From an uncultured bacterium (GTDB lineage: Bacteria; Planctomycetota; UBA1135; GCA-002686595): a DNA stretch of 9,949 nucleotides. The DNA is taken from contig CAJXRJ010000227.1 in assembly GCA_913058555.1 (NCBI GenBank), positions 1 to 9,949 of the forward strand, written 5' to 3'. Below the pieces are notes generated by a model that saw nothing but the letters and a program-made list of their open reading frames with translations, was not told where the DNA came from and made no database searches. The stretch's first letter is position 1; the number at the start of each line of letters is the position of its first letter. Shown in pieces: positions 6,670-9,949 of the stretch. The position numbers and the translations under genes were made by a program.

Positions 6670-7659
6670 ATGAGCGAAGGCTACTGGAGCGACAACGACT
6701 ATTTTGCGAGCTACGCCGACCCCGGCGTCCACCGGCTGATGATCCAGGATCACGCCCGGACGGATGCGTATCGGCGGGCGATCGAGGCCGTCGCCAAGGG
6801 CAAGCGAGTGCTCGATATCGGCACTGGAACCGGCATCCTCTCGATGTTCGCGGCCCGGGCAGGCGCCGCGAAAGTGGACGCCGTCGACTCCTCAGGGATC
6901 ATCGACGTGGCCCGCGAGTTGGCCGCGGACAACGGATTTGCCGACAAGATCACGTTCCACCGCGGCCGCGCGGAGGATCTCGACCTCGATAGCGAGTACG
7001 ACCTCGTCATCTCGGAGTGGATGGGCTTTTTCGGCCTGGCCGAGCTCATGTTCGAGTCCGTGATCCACGCCCGCGATCGCTACCTGACCCCCGGCGGGCA
7101 CATGCTCCCGGGCCAGCTGCGGCTCCGGGTGGCCCCCGTGGACGACAGCCACGTCCATGAGGACCTCGGCATTGGCCTCTGGGAGCGACCCGTCTACGGG
7201 CTCGATTTCACCCGCCTCCTCGAGGCCGAAGTCCAGAGCTTCCTGACCGCCGCCTGCGACCTCAAGCCTTCGTCGCTTCTGGGTCCCGCCGACACAGTCC
7301 TGGATCTGAACCTCGACTCAGGCACGGCTGACGATTTCTTCTTCACGTCCGTGGCCACCCTGCCCATCGAACGCGAGGGAACGGTCCATGGATTCGGCGG
7401 GTGGTTCGAAGTGGACCTGGCCGGGGACGTCGAGCTTTCATGCTCGCCCATGCACGTGCAAACCCACTGGCGCCAGTCCTTCTTCCCGGTGCGCCCTTTC
7501 CCCGTCGAGCGCGGGGACGTGATCCGCATGGTCATGGACGCCCAGCGGGCCGAGAGCGGCGATCAGCGCCTGCCCGTGTACTTCCTCGACGGCGAGGTCT
7601 TCCGCGACGGCCAGGTCATCCACCGCTTCTTCTATCGCCACCACGGCAGCTTCGAGTAA
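6670..7659 (+). CDS. Protein arginine N-methyltransferase-like SAM-dependent methyltransferase
   Basis: A 329-residue protein that matches the core of eukaryotic type I PRMTs (PRMT1-like) along its whole length. These enzymes move methyl groups from S-adenosylmethionine to arginine side chains. Visible landmarks: 'YFASY' (11-15) with the following helix 'HRLMIQDHARTDAYR' (Met24, Asp27, Arg30, matching PRMT1 Met48, Asp51, Arg54); motif I VLDIGTGTGILSMFAA (47-62); Asp73 at the ribose-binding acidic position (Glu in PRMT1); Glu102; the double-E loop SEWMGFFGLAELMF with Glu116 and Glu125; 'ARDRYLTPGG' (134-143); a beta-barrel region with a dimerisation-arm-like segment (about 172-215, starting WERPVYGLDF); and the THW loop at 265-267. 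All catalytic positions I can check are present. The length equals a bare PRMT core without extra domains. ATG 6670 gives a family-like N-terminus. Divergent from the coiled-coil gene, convergent with the sulfatase. Substrate unknown. Confidence 0.92.
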   Translation: MSEGYWSDNDYFASYADPGVHRLMIQDHARTDAYRRAIEAVAKGKRVLDIGTGTGILSMFAARAGAAKVDAVDSSGIIDVARELAADNGFADKITFHRGRAEDLDLDSEYDLVISEWMGFFGLAELMFESVIHARDRYLTPGGHMLPGQLRLRVAPVDDSHVHEDLGIGLWERPVYGLDFTRLLEAEVQSFLTAACDLKPSSLLGPADTVLDLNLDSGTADDFFFTSVATLPIEREGTVHGFGGWFEVDLAGDVELSCSPMHVQTHWRQSFFPVRPFPVERGDVIRMVMDAQRAESGDQRLPVYFLDGEVFRDGQVIHRFFYRHHGSFE

Positions 7660-7690
7660 CGGGCGGAAGGGCTGAAGACGGCCCATGGGT

Positions 7691-9373
7691 TTACTTCGGG
7701 GCTACGGCCTCGGAGTACCCGAGCCCACTCAGGCCCTTCGCTTGGCTCTTGTCAAACGACGAGACCTTGGGGGCAGCTACGGCGCGCCACTTGACCAGTT
7801 CGGCGCGCAGCTTACGCGCGGCCCCCAAGGAGTCAGCGTCCTCGCCCGTGAGGCGGTCGTGGCGCTCACCGGGGTCCTGCTCCAGCTCAAAGAGCTGTTC
7901 GAGCTGGAGGTAGGGCGCCGAAACGAGCTTCCAATTCCCAAGGCGCACCGCGCAGGGCTTGCGCGCGCCCAGCCACGGGAGCGGCTCTTGGCCTTTCTCC
8001 GGGCGCTCGAGGGACGGTCCCGGCTGGGTCGCCTCCGAGAACACGGGGACGTCGTCGAGCCCTTGGCCCCGGAGGCCCCGTGCGAGGGAACGGCCCTGGA
8101 AGCCCGAACCTGGACCGGTCACGTTCTGGCCGAGCAGATCGAGCACAGTCGGCATCAGGTCCACCCCCGACACCGGCGTCTTGACGGTTGCGCCCCGCTC
8201 CGCGTTGCCCTCCGCGAAGGCCTCCGGAAGGCGCATGATGAGGGGCACGTGCACGTCCGTTTGCGAAACCCATAGACCGTGGTTCCATGCGTTGCCGTGC
8301 TCCCAGCGTGTCTCTCCGTGATCGGCAGTGACGATCACGAGGGACTCATCGAGCACCCCGAGGGATTTCAGCCCGAGGAGCAAGCGGCCGATCTCACGGT
8401 CAGTAAAGGTGATCTCCCCGGCGTATAGCCGCGAGAGCTCAAGCCCCATATCCGTCGCCGCACCGGTGGCGCCGCGGATGAGCTCGGGGGTCAGCCCGCC
8501 AGCGATCACCCCCTGCTGCCCCCCGAGGGATCGGCCAGTCGCCCGGCGCTGCTGCTCCACGACGGCCTGTTCGATCTGGCCGAATCCACCGGCGGCGAGG
8601 GTGGCGCCGTAGCGCTGTCGCAGGTCACCCGGCGGCGCGTAGGGTGCGTGGGGATCGAAGTACTGGGCAAAGAGGAAGAGTCGCGCGTCCTCCGCGCCTG
8701 GCTTGGACAGCGTGGTCTCGACGTGATCGAGGATCGCGTCGGTCAGCGTGTCCGCCCGCCGCTGGAGCTGATCGTTCCCACCCGGCTCGATGGGTTGACT
8801 CAGGCCTTCGTCCCAGTGATCGAAGCCCTGGTCGATCCCCGTCCGCTTCGTCAGCGCTGCCGACCCGAGGAACCCGGCGCACCAGAACCCCTGGGCGTCG
8901 AGGGCTTCCGCGAGGGTCACGTTGCTGCGGTCGATCGTGAAACCGTTCCGCGGGACCCCGTGCCACAGGGGATAGGTCCCCGTCATCATGGACACGTGGG
9001 AAGAGAGAGTCGTCGCCGCGGCCGATTGGCACGCTTCGAAGAGCACGCCCTCCCGCGCGAGCTGATCCAGGGCCGGAGTCTTGACGCTCGGATTGCCGTA
9101 GCACCCGAGGTGATCTGCGCGGGTCGTGTCCAACGTCAAAAGGATCACATGCCGGATTCCATTCGGGATCTCAGCGCCCGCGGACTCTCCGTCACCGCCG
9201 CAGCCCGCCGCGAGCAGAAGGCCCGCGAGTCCTAGCCCCATGCGGCGCCGGAGGCAGGGCCCGGGACCCTGGGGCACAGGCTCCTGGGCGCCCCCTCGGT
9301 GCGCCGAGCTGTCCTGGGGGCGGACACTGGCGTCGGATATCGGCAAAAATGGACGCGATGACGGGACATTCAT
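7691..9373 (-). CDS. Sulfatase-family (alkaline phosphatase superfamily) lipoprotein with Thr at the nucleophile position
   Basis: About 560 residues from the ATG at 9373. A hydrophobic segment 'MGLGLAGLLLAAGC' after three arginines ends in a lipobox-like Cys (residue 58), so a membrane lipoprotein is likely. The catalytic domain has 'LLTLDTTRADHLGCYG' (metal Asp82 and Asp87), 'TLSSHVSMMTGTYP' (122-135), 'FDPHAPYAPP' and 'TADHGE' (Asp351, His352), then His359 and His365. Classical sulfatases have Cys or Ser in C/S-x-P-S-R, converted to formylglycine; here it reads T-L-S-S-H, so Thr122 takes that place. Thr is the nucleophile in related phosphoethanolamine and lipoteichoic acid transferases, so this may act on phospho- rather than sulfo-esters, or by another route. 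The frame is open to 9535, but those extra residues look non-protein-like. Alternative starts are GTG 9277 (AGGAG three bases before) and ATG 9241. Convergent with the PRMT-like gene, 31 bp apart. Confidence 0.92.
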   Translation of the reverse strand: MNVPSSRPFLPISDASVRPQDSSAHRGGAQEPVPQGPGPCLRRRMGLGLAGLLLAAGCGGDGESAGAEIPNGIRHVILLTLDTTRADHLGCYGNPSVKTPALDQLAREGVLFEACQSAAATTLSSHVSMMTGTYPLWHGVPRNGFTIDRSNVTLAEALDAQGFWCAGFLGSAALTKRTGIDQGFDHWDEGLSQPIEPGGNDQLQRRADTLTDAILDHVETTLSKPGAEDARLFLFAQYFDPHAPYAPPGDLRQRYGATLAAGGFGQIEQAVVEQQRRATGRSLGGQQGVIAGGLTPELIRGATGAATDMGLELSRLYAGEITFTDREIGRLLLGLKSLGVLDESLVIVTADHGETRWEHGNAWNHGLWVSQTDVHVPLIMRLPEAFAEGNAERGATVKTPVSGVDLMPTVLDLLGQNVTGPGSGFQGRSLARGLRGQGLDDVPVFSEATQPGPSLERPEKGQEPLPWLGARKPCAVRLGNWKLVSAPYLQLEQLFELEQDPGERHDRLTGEDADSLGAARKLRAELVKWRAVAAPKVSSFDKSQAKGLSGLGYSEAVAPK

Positions 9374-9643
9374 GGGAGCGGCGAGTCGTCTCTGTACGGG
9401 ATTGTGTGACCCCAATCCGGGGCCCTGGGGTCCTACGGGGCGCATGTCCGGAGAGAGGGCGCAACAGGGACATTTCGGATCGGATTCTCGTGTCCCAACC
9501 GAACAAACCGAGCTGCCCGTTCGCCTTGACACCATGGCCTGAGCCCTCGAAGCTTAACGAGAGGGCCCTGGGCCCTACCCCCGGATTCCGCCGCCCCGCG
9601 CCGGAGACCGCTTACCTCTCCCTTGGGATCAAAAGACGCATCC
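9374..9643. promoter_or_regulatory. Divergent spacer with a repeated GGGCCCTGGG motif
   Basis: 270 bp between the sulfatase-family gene and the sugar dehydrogenase gene, longer if the sulfatase starts at 9277 or 9241. A motif GGGCCCTGGGGTCCTAC at 9420-9436 recurs almost unchanged at 9563-9578 (GGGCCCTGGGCCCTAC). The second copy lies in a perfect palindrome, AGGGCCC-T-GGGCCCT (9562-9576). GGGACA/TGTCCC form another dyad at 9467-9472 and 9491-9496. TTGACA at 9526-9531 is a perfect -35 hexamer for the rightward gene, but no good -10 lies at 16-18 bp; the nearest AT-rich hexamer is GCTTAA at 9552-9557. Promoter assignment is therefore tentative. Confidence 0.35.
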
Positions 9644-9902
9644 ATGCTTCGCTTCTCACTCCTTCTCGGTCTCGCCGGCGCCGCATTCGTGTCCTCGACC
9701 GACGCGGCCGCTCAGGTCCCGCTCGAGACCGAGCTCTTCGTCCAAGTCGGCAACACGCCCACGGACTTGACGTTCGCTCCCGGCGATCCGACGCGCATTT
9801 TCATCGTCCAGCGCGGCGGCCAGATCCGAGTCGTCGAAAACGGCGTTCTCCTCGCCACCCCATTCCTCAACATCGATCCGGACGTGGGCTCCGGCGGTGA
9901 GC
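9644..9902 (+). CDS. Secreted PQQ-dependent sugar dehydrogenase-like protein, N-terminal fragment (3' cut at contig end)
   Basis: Only 86 genuine residues are present. Residues 1-23 (MLRFSLLLGLAGAAFVSS, then TDAAA) form a signal peptide with probable cleavage before Gln24. The mature start 'LFVQVGNTPTDLTFAPGD' followed by 'RIFIVQRGGQIRVVENG', 'FLNIDPDVGSGGE' is the first blade of the Glucose/Sorbosone dehydrogenase (PQQ-type, beta-propeller) family, which normally continues with a '(R/Q)GLLGLAFHP' stretch. Such proteins oxidise sugars in the periplasm or outside the cell, but many family members have unknown substrates. ATG 9644 is chosen because it starts the signal peptide; a TTG at 9623 adds seven unlikely residues. 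There is no clear ribosome binding site. The frame runs on through the adapter to a TAG at 9947, so the apparent tail PVSYTHLTLPTICSV is artificial. Confidence 0.85.
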
Positions 9903-9949
9903 CTGTCTCTTATACACATCTGACGCTGCCGACGATATGCAGTGTGTAG
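9903..9949. other. Untrimmed Nextera/Tn5 sequencing adapter (not genomic)
   Basis: 9903-9921 is CTGTCTCTTATACACATCT, the reverse complement of the Tn5 mosaic end. 9922-9935 is GACGCTGCCGACGA, the read-1 side Nextera adapter. 9936-9943 is TATGCAGT, the reverse complement of ACTGCATA, which I recall as index S506/N506. 9944-9949 is GTGTAG, the first bases of the P5 complement. The order and spacing match an adapter read-through at a contig end exactly. Confidence 0.97.

Noticed and set aside
7660..7690. Possible terminator between the convergent PRMT-like and sulfatase-family genes
   Set aside because: Only a weak GGGC/GCCC pairing with no T-tract is visible in the 31-bp gap.
9374..9535. Extension of the sulfatase-family gene to the ATG at 9535
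   Set aside because: The added 54 residues are Cys/Pro/Gly/Arg-rich without structure and would put the lipoprotein signal about 100 residues from the start.
9349..9900. Plus-strand open frame of 183 codons across the divergent spacer and the sugar dehydrogenase start
   Set aside because: Arg/Pro-rich shadow that overlaps two better-supported genes.
9903..9921. Tn5-like transposon end as a biological mobile element
   Set aside because: The mosaic end is followed directly by the Nextera adapter, an index and P5 sequence, so it is a library artefact and not an insertion.
1..9949. rRNA, tRNA, CRISPR array, insertion sequence or phage genes
   Set aside because: I saw no regularly spaced repeats, tRNA-like arms, transposase motifs or phage proteins on either strand.

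Overview
The window is GC-rich bacterial DNA carrying eight protein genes. I infer a member of the Planctomycetota. The main reasons are the exported 350-residue protein at 4004-5056, whose C-terminal half has the Cys-paired, 'ETWYFQAWFRD ... SN..GGLQVTF' ending I associate with secreted proteins of that phylum; a lipoprotein sulfatase-family gene; and a secreted PQQ-type sugar dehydrogenase-like gene. This placement rests on recalled family patterns, not on a search.

Layout. Positions 2-1533 (+) hold the end of an EamA/DMT transporter and a full aldo/keto reductase, joined by an ATGA overlap. A small membrane protein (1496-2056, -) runs convergently into the reductase and overlaps its 3' end by 38 bp. 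A 505-residue anchored coiled-coil protein (2191-3708, -) follows. A 295-bp divergent intergenic region leads to the exported protein (4004-5056, +). That gene ends against a strong nested hairpin (5122-5168), which lies inside the last codons of the convergent 467-residue gene (5110-6513, -), a helix-turn-helix/transmembrane/coiled-coil protein. Divergent from it is a complete protein arginine methyltransferase-like gene (6670-7659, +), which I consider the most unusual item here. It converges on an alkaline-phosphatase-superfamily 'sulfatase' lipoprotein (7691-about 9373, -). After a divergent spacer, a secreted Glucose/Sorbosone dehydrogenase-like gene starts at 9644.

The last 47 bases (9903-9949) are not genomic. 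They are an untrimmed Nextera/Tn5 adapter: mosaic end, read-1 adapter, an 8-base index and the first bases of P5. The final gene is therefore cut at 9902 and its apparent C-terminus is artificial.

The genes do not form one obvious pathway. The transporter and reductase are a likely operon. The remaining genes are mostly single units in convergent or divergent pairs. The PRMT gene and the HTH/coiled-coil gene share a 156-bp divergent spacer, so co-regulation is possible but unproven. I saw no rRNA, tRNA, CRISPR array, insertion sequence or phage gene.
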